A stretch of 64,000 bases of DNA from Ferrovibrio terrae_A (GTDB lineage Bacteria; Pseudomonadota; Alphaproteobacteria; Ferrovibrionales; Ferrovibrionaceae). Below, piece by piece: positions 52,891 to 61,039 of the stretch. The stretch's first letter is position 1. Every line of letters starts with the position of its first letter. The position numbers and the translations under genes were made by a program. Under the pieces are notes generated by a model that had not been told where the DNA came from, did no database searches, and worked only from the letters and a program-made list of their open reading frames with translations. Location of the stretch: positions 95,138 to 159,137 of the forward strand of contig NZ_CALSAN010000008.1 of assembly GCF_943372915.1 (NCBI RefSeq). Reading direction: 5' to 3'.

Positions 52891-52916
52891 TCTCGGTCCG
52901 ATATCCCGCATGCATT

Positions 52917-52945
52917 ATGGCCGGGCTTGTCCCGGCCATTTTGTT
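52917..52945 (+). terminator. Intrinsic terminator of nrdB
   Basis: ATGGCCGGG pairs with CCCGGCCAT (stem 52917-52925 and 52931-52939) around the loop CTTGT, followed by TTTGTT. It ends just before the acetyltransferase start at 52957. Confidence 0.8.
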
Positions 52946-52956
52946 ATGATGGCCGC

Positions 52957-53478
52957 ATGACCTACACCGTCCGCCCCGCCCGCCGCAGCGAAGCCGGCAC
53001 GCTGCGCGATATCGAACGCGCCGCCGGCCAGGCCTTCATCGCCGCCGGCTTTCCCGATGTGGCCGGCTACGAGCCGACCCATGGCGACGACCTGCGCGAG
53101 GCGGTGAATGACGGCACGCTGTTCGTGGTTGCCGACATGACCGACTGGCCGGTCGGCTTCGTGCTGTGCGGCGAACTCGATCACGGCCTGTATGTGCAGG
53201 AACTCAACGTGCATCCCGACCATGCCGGCAACCGGCTGGCCATCCCGCTGCTGGGCGCTGCAGAAAACCTGGCGCGCATGCTGGATCTCGACCGGCTGAC
53301 GCTGACCACCTTCCGCCATGTGCCGTGGAACGCGCCCTATTATGCGCGGCTTGGCTTCAGCGAGATCCCCGACGATGCCATCGGGCCGGATTTGCGCTTT
53401 GTCATCGCCCGCCAGCATGCCGCCGGGCTGGACATTACCAAGCGCGTGGCGATGCAGCGCTCTGTTGCCGGAATCTGA
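52957..53478 (+). CDS. GNAT family N-acetyltransferase
   Basis: This is a 173-residue acetyl-CoA-dependent acetyltransferase. It starts 'TYTVRPARRSEAGTLRDIER', and beta-4 and the CoA loop read 'LYVQELNVHPDHAGNRLAIP'. 'RHVPWNAPYYARLGF' is the conserved late segment. The substrate is unknown; the resemblance is to small-molecule or amino-group acetylases. It directly follows the nrdB terminator. Confidence 0.87.
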   Translation: MTYTVRPARRSEAGTLRDIERAAGQAFIAAGFPDVAGYEPTHGDDLREAVNDGTLFVVADMTDWPVGFVLCGELDHGLYVQELNVHPDHAGNRLAIPLLGAAENLARMLDLDRLTLTTFRHVPWNAPYYARLGFSEIPDDAIGPDLRFVIARQHAAGLDITKRVAMQRSVAGI

Positions 53479-53483
53479 AGTCC

Positions 53484-53717
53484 TCAGGCGAGGATGTCGA
53501 TGGCGTGCTTCTGCAGGTCGATGCCGGCGCGCAATGTCACACCGCTGGCGCCGGCCTGGGTATCGGTGCTGACCAGCAGAACGGCCGCCTTCGCCATGCT
53601 GTCGAGATCGAGGCTGCCGCTGTTGACCGCCTCGACCGCCGCTTCCAGGGACTGCTCGGCCTGGCGCAGGCCGTTCAGCGAGGCCGCAATCGGGGAAAGT
53701 CCGCTCATCGAGATCAT
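53484..53717 (-). CDS. Small hypothetical protein, flagellar rod-like helices
   Basis: This is a 77-residue protein. The N-terminal helix 'SLNGLRQAEQSLEAAVEAVN' and a C-terminal helix containing 'GIDLQKHAIDILA' flank a short linker. The pattern is reminiscent of the paired terminal helices of flagellar axial proteins, but it is too short and lacks the usual asparagine motif. A second ATG at 53708 has GGCGGA nine bases upstream and may be the real start. Function unknown. Confidence 0.6.
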   Translation of the reverse strand: MISMSGLSPIAASLNGLRQAEQSLEAAVEAVNSGSLDLDSMAKAAVLLVSTDTQAGASGVTLRAGIDLQKHAIDILA

Positions 53718-53849
53718 TCCGCCACGCTATCCCGGGCGGGAAATTTCCTCAACCCTGCCAACAGGCTGCCCCTGCGACTGGGCTTGGCCACAATGATGGG
53801 GCTATAACAGCAGCAAGGCCCTTCCTGCGATTCATTCCAAACGAGACCG

Positions 53850-54806
53850 ATGTCCGCGCTCCCCGCCAATCCGCTGCTCCCGCTCCCGATTTCCCAGTAC
53901 CGCGAAGGCAATACCGGCATTCCCTATGCCCATGTGCTGGACTCCGGCCGCCCCGGCCCGCAGACGGCGATCACCGCGCTGGTGCATGGCAACGAGGTCT
54001 GTGGGGCGCATGCGCTCGACCTGCTGTTCCGCGAGAAATTCCAGCCCGCCGCCGGCCGGCTGACCCTGATCTTCTGCAACGTCGCCGCCTATACCCGCTT
54101 CGACCCGAACGAGCCGACCGCCTCGCGCTTTGTCGACGAGGACATGAACCGCGTCTGGGGCGCCAATGCGCTGGACAGCACCCGCCGCTCCATCGAACTG
54201 GACCGCGCCCGCGAGATCGAGCCTTTGCTGGCGGAAGTCGACCTTCTGCTGGATCTGCATTCGATGCAGCAGCCCTCGCCGCCGCTGATGCTGGCCGGGC
54301 CGCTGGCCAAGGGCCGCGCCTTTGCCGCGCAAGTCGGCGTGCCGGCAACGGTCGTCGCCGACCAGGGCCACAAGGCCGGCCTGCGCATGCGCGATTACGG
54401 CGGCTTCGGCGACCCCGACAGCACCAAGAATGCCCTGCTGGTGGAATGCGGCCAGCATTGGGACCAGGCGAGCCGCGGCGTCGCCATCGAGACCATGTTC
54501 CGTTTCTTGCATGCGGTGGGCCAGGCCTCTGCCGCCGATCTGGCGCGGCACCAGCTGGCGCCGGCACCGCAGGCGGTGCAGAAATTCGTCGAGGTGACCG
54601 ATGCGATCACCATCGCCACCGAGGACTTCAGCTTCGCGCAGCCCTACAGCGGCCTGGAATCGATTCCGCGCGCCGGCACCGTGATCGCCCATGACGGCAG
54701 CACGCCGATCAAGACACCCTATGACGACTGCGTGCTGATCATGCCGACCAAGCGGCTGAAGCCCGGGCAGACGGCCGTGCGGCTGGGCCGCTACATCGCA
54801 GCGTAA
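53850..54806 (+). CDS. Succinylglutamate desuccinylase/aspartoacylase family protein
   Basis: This 318-residue M14-like zinc hydrolase removes an acyl group from an N-acylated amino acid. The zinc ligands are in 'ALVHGNEVCGAH' and 'LLDLHSMQQPS', and the catalytic Glu is probably in 'NALLVECGQHWD'. 'DEDMNRVWG' carries the arginine that contacts substrate. The exact acyl amino acid is not known. AbrB-type membrane protein follows after 5 bp and may be coupled. Confidence 0.87.
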   Translation: MSALPANPLLPLPISQYREGNTGIPYAHVLDSGRPGPQTAITALVHGNEVCGAHALDLLFREKFQPAAGRLTLIFCNVAAYTRFDPNEPTASRFVDEDMNRVWGANALDSTRRSIELDRAREIEPLLAEVDLLLDLHSMQQPSPPLMLAGPLAKGRAFAAQVGVPATVVADQGHKAGLRMRDYGGFGDPDSTKNALLVECGQHWDQASRGVAIETMFRFLHAVGQASAADLARHQLAPAPQAVQKFVEVTDAITIATEDFSFAQPYSGLESIPRAGTVIAHDGSTPIKTPYDDCVLIMPTKRLKPGQTAVRLGRYIAA

Positions 54807-54811
54807 ACGAC

Positions 54812-55867
54812 ATGCTGCGCAACCTGGCATCCAGCCTGCCCGCGCTGCTGATCGGCGCGGCGGGCGGTGCGGTGTTCCTGTATTTGCGCATGCCGCTGGC
54901 CTGGATGCTGGGCAGCATGTTCCTGACCGGCGTGCTGGCGCTCGGCGGCCTCGACAAGCGCGTGACCCTGCGCGTGGAGCCGCGGCTGCGCGCGGTGATG
55001 ATCACCGTGATCGGCGTGATGCTGGGCAGCGCCTTCAAGCCCGAGATGATCGACCGCGCGCGCGAATGGATTGGCCTCATCATCCTGATGCTGGCCTATA
55101 TCCCGATCGTCACCACGATCTGCTACGTGATGTTCCGCCAGCTGGCGCGGCTCGACCCGGTGACGGCGTATTTCTCCGCCGCCCCCGGCGGCCTGCAGGA
55201 AATGACCCTGGTGGGCGAGCATTACGGCGGCGACGGCCGCAGCATCATCCTGACCCATGCGCTGCGCGTGTTTCTCACCGTGATGACGGTGCCGGTGTAT
55301 TTCCGCTTCATCGAGAACCTGAACGTGCCGCCGATGGCACAGGGCGACCATCTGTGGCAGCTGCAGTGGCATGAAGGCGCGCTGCTGGTGGCCTGCGGCG
55401 TGATCGGCTGGTATGCCGCGCGCATCTTCCGCATTCCGGCCGCGCAGCTGGTCGGCCCCATGGTGGTCTCGGCCATCGTGCATCTGCTCGGCTGGTCGCA
55501 TGCCTCGCCGCCACCGGAACTGGTCGCCACCGCGCAGGTGGTGATGGGCGCAGCGCTGGGCTGCCGCTTTGTCGGCACGCCGCTGAAGGAAGTGGGCCGC
55601 ATCGCGACCTATGCGGCCCTCGCCACCTTCGCCATGCTGGCGGTGGCGGTCGGCATGACGGTGGCGTTTGCGGACTGGGCCGGCATCAAGAGCGAGGCGC
55701 TGATGCTGGTGCTGTCGCCCGGCGGCATGGCCGAGATGAGCCTGGTGGCGCTGGGCCTTGGCGTCGAGGTCGCCATCGTCGCCTCGATGCATATTTTCCG
55801 CATCGCGGTGGTGGTGATCGCCGTACCGCCGGTGTTCAGGCTGCTGGGCCTGAAAAAATCGGGCTAA
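54812..55867 (+). CDS. AbrB family integral membrane protein
   Basis: This is a 351-residue membrane protein of the AbrB/YcgR-like 'AbrB duplication' family with about ten helices. Two internal repeats each start with a Pro/Leu-rich helix ('MPLAWMLGSMFLTGVLALGG' and 'PAAQLVGPMVVSAIVHLLGW') and contain a PGG motif ('SAAPGGLQEM', 'LSPGGMAEMS'). Often named a regulator in databases, it is a membrane protein by sequence and has no DNA-binding motif. The role is unknown. Confidence 0.85.
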   Translation: MLRNLASSLPALLIGAAGGAVFLYLRMPLAWMLGSMFLTGVLALGGLDKRVTLRVEPRLRAVMITVIGVMLGSAFKPEMIDRAREWIGLIILMLAYIPIVTTICYVMFRQLARLDPVTAYFSAAPGGLQEMTLVGEHYGGDGRSIILTHALRVFLTVMTVPVYFRFIENLNVPPMAQGDHLWQLQWHEGALLVACGVIGWYAARIFRIPAAQLVGPMVVSAIVHLLGWSHASPPPELVATAQVVMGAALGCRFVGTPLKEVGRIATYAALATFAMLAVAVGMTVAFADWAGIKSEALMLVLSPGGMAEMSLVALGLGVEVAIVASMHIFRIAVVVIAVPPVFRLLGLKKSG

Positions 55868-55915
55868 CGCACTGAAAAGACTGTGCCGGAGCGCGACAAA
55901 CCGGGCCAGTTCGGC

Positions 55916-56010
55916 GCCAGGTGCAGCCCATTCAGGGCCAAGTCGATCCCATTGGATGCCAATGCGATCCAATCGAAACCAAGTAAAGCCAAGTGCAGCC
56001 CATCCGATCC
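55916..56010. repeat. Degenerate 21-bp tandem repeats
   Basis: Imperfect copies of GCCAAGTSSAKCCCATYSRA start at 55916, 55937 and 55958 (exact 21-bp spacing), then at 55988 after a 9-bp remnant. They fall in the 320-bp gap between the AbrB gene and the lysozyme gene (55868-56187). No protein is supported here. GC content falls downstream of the repeats. Confidence 0.55.
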
Positions 56011-56108
56011 GGTTCGATCCGACAGCCGCAAACACGAACCGCCGGCTGGACGGCCGGCAATGATTGGCAGGGATGCACGATGACCAAGATCAGGAGCAAA
56101 CAAAGATC

Positions 56109-56137
56109 TTGAAGAATGAGAACAAAAGTAGTACACT
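56109..56137 (+). promoter_or_regulatory. Sigma-70-type promoter for the lysozyme gene
   Basis: TTGAAG (56109-56114) and TACACT (56132-56137) are spaced by exactly 17 bp, in an AT-rich stretch 51 bp before the lysozyme start. This is the most canonical promoter seen in the window. Confidence 0.55.
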
Positions 56138-56187
56138 GAGGCATAGTCTGCAATTCATTTTTCCATCACTTCATATTGAGACACATC

Positions 56188-57105
56188 ATGCCGTTTTCCC
56201 TTCTGGACGACCTGCTGCCGGCGACCGCGCAGCCCACATCTTTGCCCTCCGTCGACACGGAGGATCTGTTCCGCCTCTCGGGCTCGGTCGGCGCCCAGGC
56301 AGACAATGACCGCCAGGATGTGATCAAGACGCAGCTGATGCTGGACCGCGCCGGCCATCTCGATCTCGGCAGCCTGGGCGGGCCGACCGGCTGGCCCGGC
56401 GGCGAACTGACGCGCGGCCTGCGCAGCTATCAGAAGGCGCGCGGCCTCGGCGTCGACGGGCTGATGCTGCCCGATGGCGAAACGCTGCGCAGCCTGAGCG
56501 ACGACCTGGCCGACATGGCGGGCACGCGCGTGCCGACGCCGCAGGAGGTGGATCGCCAGCACCAGCAATGGGCACAGGCCGGCATGCAGGAGCATGCGGC
56601 GCCGGTGCGTGGCGAGACCAAGGGGTATGCGCTCAGCGAGCAGGGCCTGCATGCGATCAGGCAGCATGAAACGCTGCAGCAGAAAACCTATCGCGACCAG
56701 GCCGGGCACAACACCATCGGCTATGGCCACAAACTGCTGCCCGGGGAAGAGAAGCTGTATGCTGGTCCGATCGATGAGAAGACTGCAACGGCACTCCTGG
56801 CCAAGGATGTCGCCGCTGCTGAAGCAGCGGTGAAACGGCTGGTGAAGTCGCCGCTGTCGCAACAGGAATATGATGCACTCGTCAGCCTGGCCTATAATAT
56901 CGGCCAGGGCGGCTTTGCCGATTCCACTACGCTGAAGCAGCTTAACAAGGGCGATTACAAGGCCGCCGCCGATGCCATGCTGATGTGGGACAAGATCACC
57001 CAGAATGGCCAGAAGGTGCAGAGCAACGGCCTGGTCACGCGACGCAACACCGAGCGCAACCTGTTTCTGAACGGAACCTATCAAAGCGGAGCCGACAAGA
57101 AATGA
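56188..57105 (+). CDS. GH24 phage-type lysozyme with N-terminal peptidoglycan-binding domain
   Basis: This is a 305-residue peptidoglycan hydrolase. An N-terminal peptidoglycan-binding-like domain (about residues 30-105; 'TRGLRSYQKARGLGVDG') precedes a T4-lysozyme-family domain (about 150-300). In that domain the Glu in RQHETLQQKTYRDQAG and the Thr in TIGYGH are the expected catalytic residues. No signal peptide is visible, so export would need a holin or a secretion system. No phage genes are nearby. The stop overlaps the start of the secreted-protein gene (ATGA). Confidence 0.88.
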   Translation: MPFSLLDDLLPATAQPTSLPSVDTEDLFRLSGSVGAQADNDRQDVIKTQLMLDRAGHLDLGSLGGPTGWPGGELTRGLRSYQKARGLGVDGLMLPDGETLRSLSDDLADMAGTRVPTPQEVDRQHQQWAQAGMQEHAAPVRGETKGYALSEQGLHAIRQHETLQQKTYRDQAGHNTIGYGHKLLPGEEKLYAGPIDEKTATALLAKDVAAAEAAVKRLVKSPLSQQEYDALVSLAYNIGQGGFADSTTLKQLNKGDYKAAADAMLMWDKITQNGQKVQSNGLVTRRNTERNLFLNGTYQSGADKK

Positions 57106-57587
57106 ACCGATACCGTCTCGTTCTCTTCTGTCTGCTGGCACTCGGCCTATCGCCTTTCGCCCTGCAGGCGGCAACGCCGCCGGAAAAACCGATCTTCGAC
57201 CGTGACTGGATCGCCGGCAGCACCACCGCGATGGGGATTACCGGCGACATGCGGATGACGCCGGACAGCATCACCTTCGATGGCCGTGTGACCTACAAGC
57301 TGCGCTTCGTCGCCGAAATCGTGCCGCAAAAGCCGATAAGCGAATGGCGCCACATTCCCAGCTTTTCCCTCTATCAGGCGGTCGACCTGGAGCCGCGCCA
57401 GATCCGGCAGGGCAACAGTCTGTGCGGCGGCATCGACACGGCGGAGCCGGTATATTATTTCGCCATCGGCCACGACGCCGGGAGCCAGAGGCTGATTATC
57501 ATTGCTTTCGGCGACAAGACACAGCCGGCCGACATCAACTACAGCGTCAAAGGTGTTTGCGGCGGCTACGGCTATTTCACCAAATAA
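57102..57587 (+). CDS. Secreted hypothetical protein coupled to the lysozyme gene
   Basis: This is a 161-residue protein with a Sec signal peptide (cleavage near LQAA-T at about residue 24), so it is periplasmic. Two later cysteines ('GNSLCGGID' and 'VKGVCGGYG') could form a disulfide. No known domain is recognised. It starts in the stop codon of the lysozyme gene. The arrangement, a peptidoglycan hydrolase followed by a small periplasmic protein, would fit an inhibitor or immunity protein; this is inference only. Confidence 0.75.
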   Translation: MNRYRLVLFCLLALGLSPFALQAATPPEKPIFDRDWIAGSTTAMGITGDMRMTPDSITFDGRVTYKLRFVAEIVPQKPISEWRHIPSFSLYQAVDLEPRQIRQGNSLCGGIDTAEPVYYFAIGHDAGSQRLIIIAFGDKTQPADINYSVKGVCGGYGYFTK

Positions 57588-57642
57588 ACGCTCACGGCAC
57601 CCGCTTTGGTGATCTCCGCCATGGCGAAACAGACGGCGCCGC

Positions 57643-58038
57643 TTACGCCGCTTCGTCCTTGGCATACTGCGCGAGGCCATGGCCCATCGACCAGTTCTCC
57701 GGCAGCGTCTCGACCAGGTTGATGAACACATCCTCCGGGCGCAGGCCGGGACTGGCGGTAAGCTTTTCGGTGATGCGGCGATACAGCGCCTTTTTCTGCG
57801 CGCTGCTGCGCGTGTTGCTGACGGTGAGCTGGATGACCACCAGATCGTCGCTGCGCGCCACGCCCAGATAGGTGGGGCTGCACCAGAAATCGGCGGCGTC
57901 ATGCTCGCTCACCAGCATGAAATAGTCGTCCTCGGGCACGGTGAAGGTTTCGCGCATGGCGGCATAGAGCCCGTCGAGAATGGCCTGGCGATAGGCGGCG
58001 GGCTTGCCGCGACGGAGCGAGACACGGGTGAGCGGCAT
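57643..58038 (-). CDS. Tautomerase family protein
   Basis: This is a 131-residue protein of the 4-oxalocrotonate tautomerase superfamily with two beta-alpha-beta units. The N-terminal Pro after the initiator Met ('MPLTRVSLRRG') is the expected catalytic base. 'RPEDVFINLVETLPENWSMG' is the second-unit signature found in the malonate semialdehyde decarboxylase-like subgroup. It is divergent from a LysR gene, which probably controls it. Confidence 0.85.
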   Translation of the reverse strand: MPLTRVSLRRGKPAAYRQAILDGLYAAMRETFTVPEDDYFMLVSEHDAADFWCSPTYLGVARSDDLVVIQLTVSNTRSSAQKKALYRRITEKLTASPGLRPEDVFINLVETLPENWSMGHGLAQYAKDEAA

Positions 58039-58099
58039 GGGGTGATCCTCCTGGTGAAACCGATGACAGGGAGGGTAGCGCGGGATTGACCATTCGAAA

Positions 58100-58114
58100 A
58101 TGATATGAAATCAT
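58100..58114. promoter_or_regulatory. LysR-type operator between the tautomerase and LysR genes
   Basis: ATGAT-ATGAA-ATCAT (58100-58114) is a 5-5-5 inverted repeat, as expected for a LysR T-N11-A site, inside an AT-rich divergent promoter region. It is a likely site for the adjacent regulator. Confidence 0.5.
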
Positions 58115-58149
58115 ATTTCAATGATTTCCATTTCAAATGATTGGTTGCC

Positions 58150-59013
58150 ATGAAGGCGCTGGATATCGAATGCGTGCAGGCCTTTGTGCTGGTGGCCGAC
58201 CTGGCCAGCTTCACCCGCGCCGCCGAGGCGATGGACGCCACGCAGTCGGCCGTCAGCCTGAAGATCAAGCGCCTGGAAGACGAGCTGGGCCGCCGCCTGT
58301 TTGAGCGCACGCCGCGCAAGGTGCGGCTCACTGCCGCCGGGCAGCTGTTTCTCGACCGCGCCCGCCAGCTGATCGCCGCCCATGGCAATGCGCTGGAGGC
58401 CTTTGCCATCGAGCGGCGGCGGCTGAGCATCGGCATCAGCGACCATGCGGTGGGCGCCGAACTGCCGCTGCTGCTGCAGCGGGTGAAACGCGCCGAGCCG
58501 GGCCTGGTGCTGGAAATGCAGGTGGGCAGCTCGCGCGACCTGCTCGCCGCCTTCGATGCCGGCGCCTTCGATGCGGTGATCGTGCTGGGCCATGACACGC
58601 GGCAAGACGCGGGACGACGCGGCGGCGAGGTTCTGCTGTCAGAATCCTTCGGCTGGATGGCGGCGCGCGATTTCGCCCATCGGCCGGGCGAGCCTTTACC
58701 GCTGGCCGCGCAATCCGACTCCTGCGGCCTGCGCAGCATGGGCGTGACCGCGCTGGATGCGGCCGGCATCGCCTGGAGCGAGGTGTTTGTCGGCGGCGGC
58801 GTGGGGACGATTGCGGCCGCCGTTTCGGCCGGGCTGGCGATTGCCGTGCTCAGCCGCCGCGTCGCCCCGCCGGACGTGGTGGATATGGGGCCGGCGCTCG
58901 GCCTGCCGCCGCTGCCGCCGCGCGACCTGGTGCTCTATGCCAGCCTGTCTGATCCCACCGCGCGGCAGTCGCTCAGGACGCTGGCGGCGGCGATCAGGTC
59001 GACGGCCGGGTGA
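58150..59013 (+). CDS. LysR family transcriptional regulator
   Basis: This is a 287-residue regulator with the winged HTH at about residues 3-62 ('VLVADLASFTRAAEAMDATQ' then 'SAVSLKIKRLEDELG') and a substrate-binding domain after it. The ATG at 58150 is chosen; an in-frame TTG nine bases upstream is less likely. It is divergent from the tautomerase gene with 111 bp between them. Confidence 0.9.
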   Translation: MKALDIECVQAFVLVADLASFTRAAEAMDATQSAVSLKIKRLEDELGRRLFERTPRKVRLTAAGQLFLDRARQLIAAHGNALEAFAIERRRLSIGISDHAVGAELPLLLQRVKRAEPGLVLEMQVGSSRDLLAAFDAGAFDAVIVLGHDTRQDAGRRGGEVLLSESFGWMAARDFAHRPGEPLPLAAQSDSCGLRSMGVTALDAAGIAWSEVFVGGGVGTIAAAVSAGLAIAVLSRRVAPPDVVDMGPALGLPPLPPRDLVLYASLSDPTARQSLRTLAAAIRSTAG

Positions 59014-59182
59014 GAGTGGTGGCTGCATACACATGCAAACTGCCGGCTGGGTAGCTGGCGGTAGGCAAAGATTATGCAATAGGCAAGAGTGGAAAACGCC
59101 ACCCATTACTTGGTGCCCAAAAAAAATCCGTTCAGGTTAAACGATCAAAGGATATGGTTATTAAAATCCGGGAAGCTGACAA

Positions 59183-61033
59183 ATGAAAATAAAATCACTT
59201 CAAATATCTAATATCCTCAGCTTCAAGCATCATGACGATATCGCCAATGCCGCAAAAATTACATTCGAAGACGGTTTGAATATCATCATCGGAGAGAATG
59301 GCTCTGGTAAGTCAACCGCGCTTGAAATCATAAATTTCTTGTTCAAGCGAGTTTTCAATAAACAATATAACTTCAATCAAGACCTTTATTTGCGCAGGAA
59401 CGCAATTCCGGCAAACGACCGGCGCCAAATCCTTCTTCCAGGAGATAACAATACTTTTAACGGGTTTCGCTTAGACCCAAACTGGGACACACCAAACCAA
59501 CCACAAATTATTAGAGTTGAAATAAAATTAGATGATATTGACGCAGCCAATATTCAGAATCTGAAAAGTAATCTGGATAAGATAGGCCCGTTCATCAGTC
59601 TATATACAACTCGCGGAATTTCCGCTCCGAGCGCAAGTGGAAGCGTATATACGCTCGATATAGCTCTTAATAGACCAAACCAGAACTTCTCTCTCACATT
59701 CGTAGGGGGAGAAAAGGATTTCGGATTCGAATACTTGAGTGATTACAATTTCTATAAAGAGTCCATCTTGATGTACAACATCGAACATCCGGATGCCCAG
59801 ATAACGCCAATGTACGAATCATTCGCGCTTATTAGTAGCTATAGAAATTATCATTCTTTCGAGAAATCTATTTCCTTAAGAGACCAAAATCCGTCTCAAC
59901 AGTTTCGAGGCATACGTGACCTAGATTACTCCAAAAGTATGAATGCAGGGGATCAATCTGAACCAACAGTTTTTTGGCTAGTTAGGCTTCGTGTAGCAGA
60001 GAAGCACTACGATCTTATCTCTGAGAAACTCACCGAAGCTGAGTGTGAAGCTGAAGCAAACAAATTGCCATTCATCACCGAAATAAACAAACGCTTAAAG
60101 GTCGTAAATCTAAGTTGCAAAATAAGACTCGTCGATAAACGTACCTGGCAATACAGCTTTGAATTTCACGACTTGCGAAGAAATAAAATCTTAAACGACA
60201 TTAACAGCCTGAGTGCGGGGCAAAAATCCATCGTTCATCTTGTGTTTGAAGCATACGGCCGTGGAGATTTAAAGGGAGGCCTGGTCATTATTGATGAGCC
60301 TGAAGTCCACCTGCATTACCAATTTCAAAATGAATACCTACAAGTAATATATGGACTAAATAAAGATCAAAACTGTCAATACATTTTGGTTACTCACTCT
60401 GAGGCATTGATAAACTCCACCACTATCAATCACGTTCGTCGCTTTTCCCTAAATAAGGAAGGCAACACAGAAATAAAATCACCTCAACTTACAGCAGATC
60501 AGAGAACACTAATTCGAATACTGGATAATACGCGATCAACATATGCATTCTTTGCCAAGAAAGTTTTATTAACTGAGGGATACACTGATCGATATCTCTT
60601 TAAGTCCATTTTGCAAGAAAAGCATCCAAATCTAGATCAAGAAATCGCGGTTCTAAATATTGAAGGAAAAGAGAATTACAATGAATGGAAAAATCTCTTT
60701 GAGAGTTTTGGCCTTGCAGTCTACTTCATCGCCGATTTCGATTTTATTCGAGGCCGCTTTTATTCAAGTGCGCCATCAAAATCCATAAAATCATTGCAAG
60801 AAGTGTCCGATTTTAAGTCCACTTATCCAGACTGGGAAGCCAACATCGATAGTGACTACTCTAACCACGTTTACATTCTAAAGAATGGCGACTTGGAGCA
60901 TTATTTAGGAGTTCAAAAGAAACCAACCGAGGTAATAGATTTTTGCAATAACCAACTTTCCACATTCCTTTCTGACAACACCAATCTTAGTAGCTTGGAG
61001 ATTCGAAAAATTATGGATGAGATCGTTTCATAG
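59183..61033 (+). CDS. OLD-family ATP-dependent endonuclease (AAA ATPase with TOPRIM)
   Basis: This is a 616-residue protein joining an ABC/SMC-type ATPase and a C-terminal TOPRIM nuclease domain. Walker A is GENGSGKST (residues 37-45), the signature is LSAGQKS, Walker B is VIIDEPEVHL at about residue 370, and the H-loop is VTHSEAL. The TOPRIM shows its Glu in LLTEGYTDRYLF at about 464 and DxD in 'IADFDFIRG' at about 516. Codons are far more AT-rich than in any neighbour, and no similar DNA flanks it. Known relatives include the phage P2 Old protein and gabija-type nucleases; a defence role is inferred. It is a single gene with no partner in the window. Confidence 0.85.
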   Translation: MKIKSLQISNILSFKHHDDIANAAKITFEDGLNIIIGENGSGKSTALEIINFLFKRVFNKQYNFNQDLYLRRNAIPANDRRQILLPGDNNTFNGFRLDPNWDTPNQPQIIRVEIKLDDIDAANIQNLKSNLDKIGPFISLYTTRGISAPSASGSVYTLDIALNRPNQNFSLTFVGGEKDFGFEYLSDYNFYKESILMYNIEHPDAQITPMYESFALISSYRNYHSFEKSISLRDQNPSQQFRGIRDLDYSKSMNAGDQSEPTVFWLVRLRVAEKHYDLISEKLTEAECEAEANKLPFITEINKRLKVVNLSCKIRLVDKRTWQYSFEFHDLRRNKILNDINSLSAGQKSIVHLVFEAYGRGDLKGGLVIIDEPEVHLHYQFQNEYLQVIYGLNKDQNCQYILVTHSEALINSTTINHVRRFSLNKEGNTEIKSPQLTADQRTLIRILDNTRSTYAFFAKKVLLTEGYTDRYLFKSILQEKHPNLDQEIAVLNIEGKENYNEWKNLFESFGLAVYFIADFDFIRGRFYSSAPSKSIKSLQEVSDFKSTYPDWEANIDSDYSNHVYILKNGDLEHYLGVQKKPTEVIDFCNNQLSTFLSDNTNLSSLEIRKIMDEIVS

Positions 61034-61039
61034 AAAATA

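Noticed and set aside
55988..56060. GGTTCGATCC, resembling a tRNA T-loop
   Set aside because: The flanking bases do not form a five-pair T stem, and no acceptor or anticodon arm can be drawn.
56188..57105. Prophage remnant around the GH24 lysozyme
   Set aside because: No integrase, structural, holin or repressor genes are present within several kilobases on either side.
59014..59182. Target-site repeats or an integrase marking insertion of the OLD-family gene
   Set aside because: I could not find matching direct repeats at 59014-59182 and 61034-61045, and no recombinase is encoded nearby.
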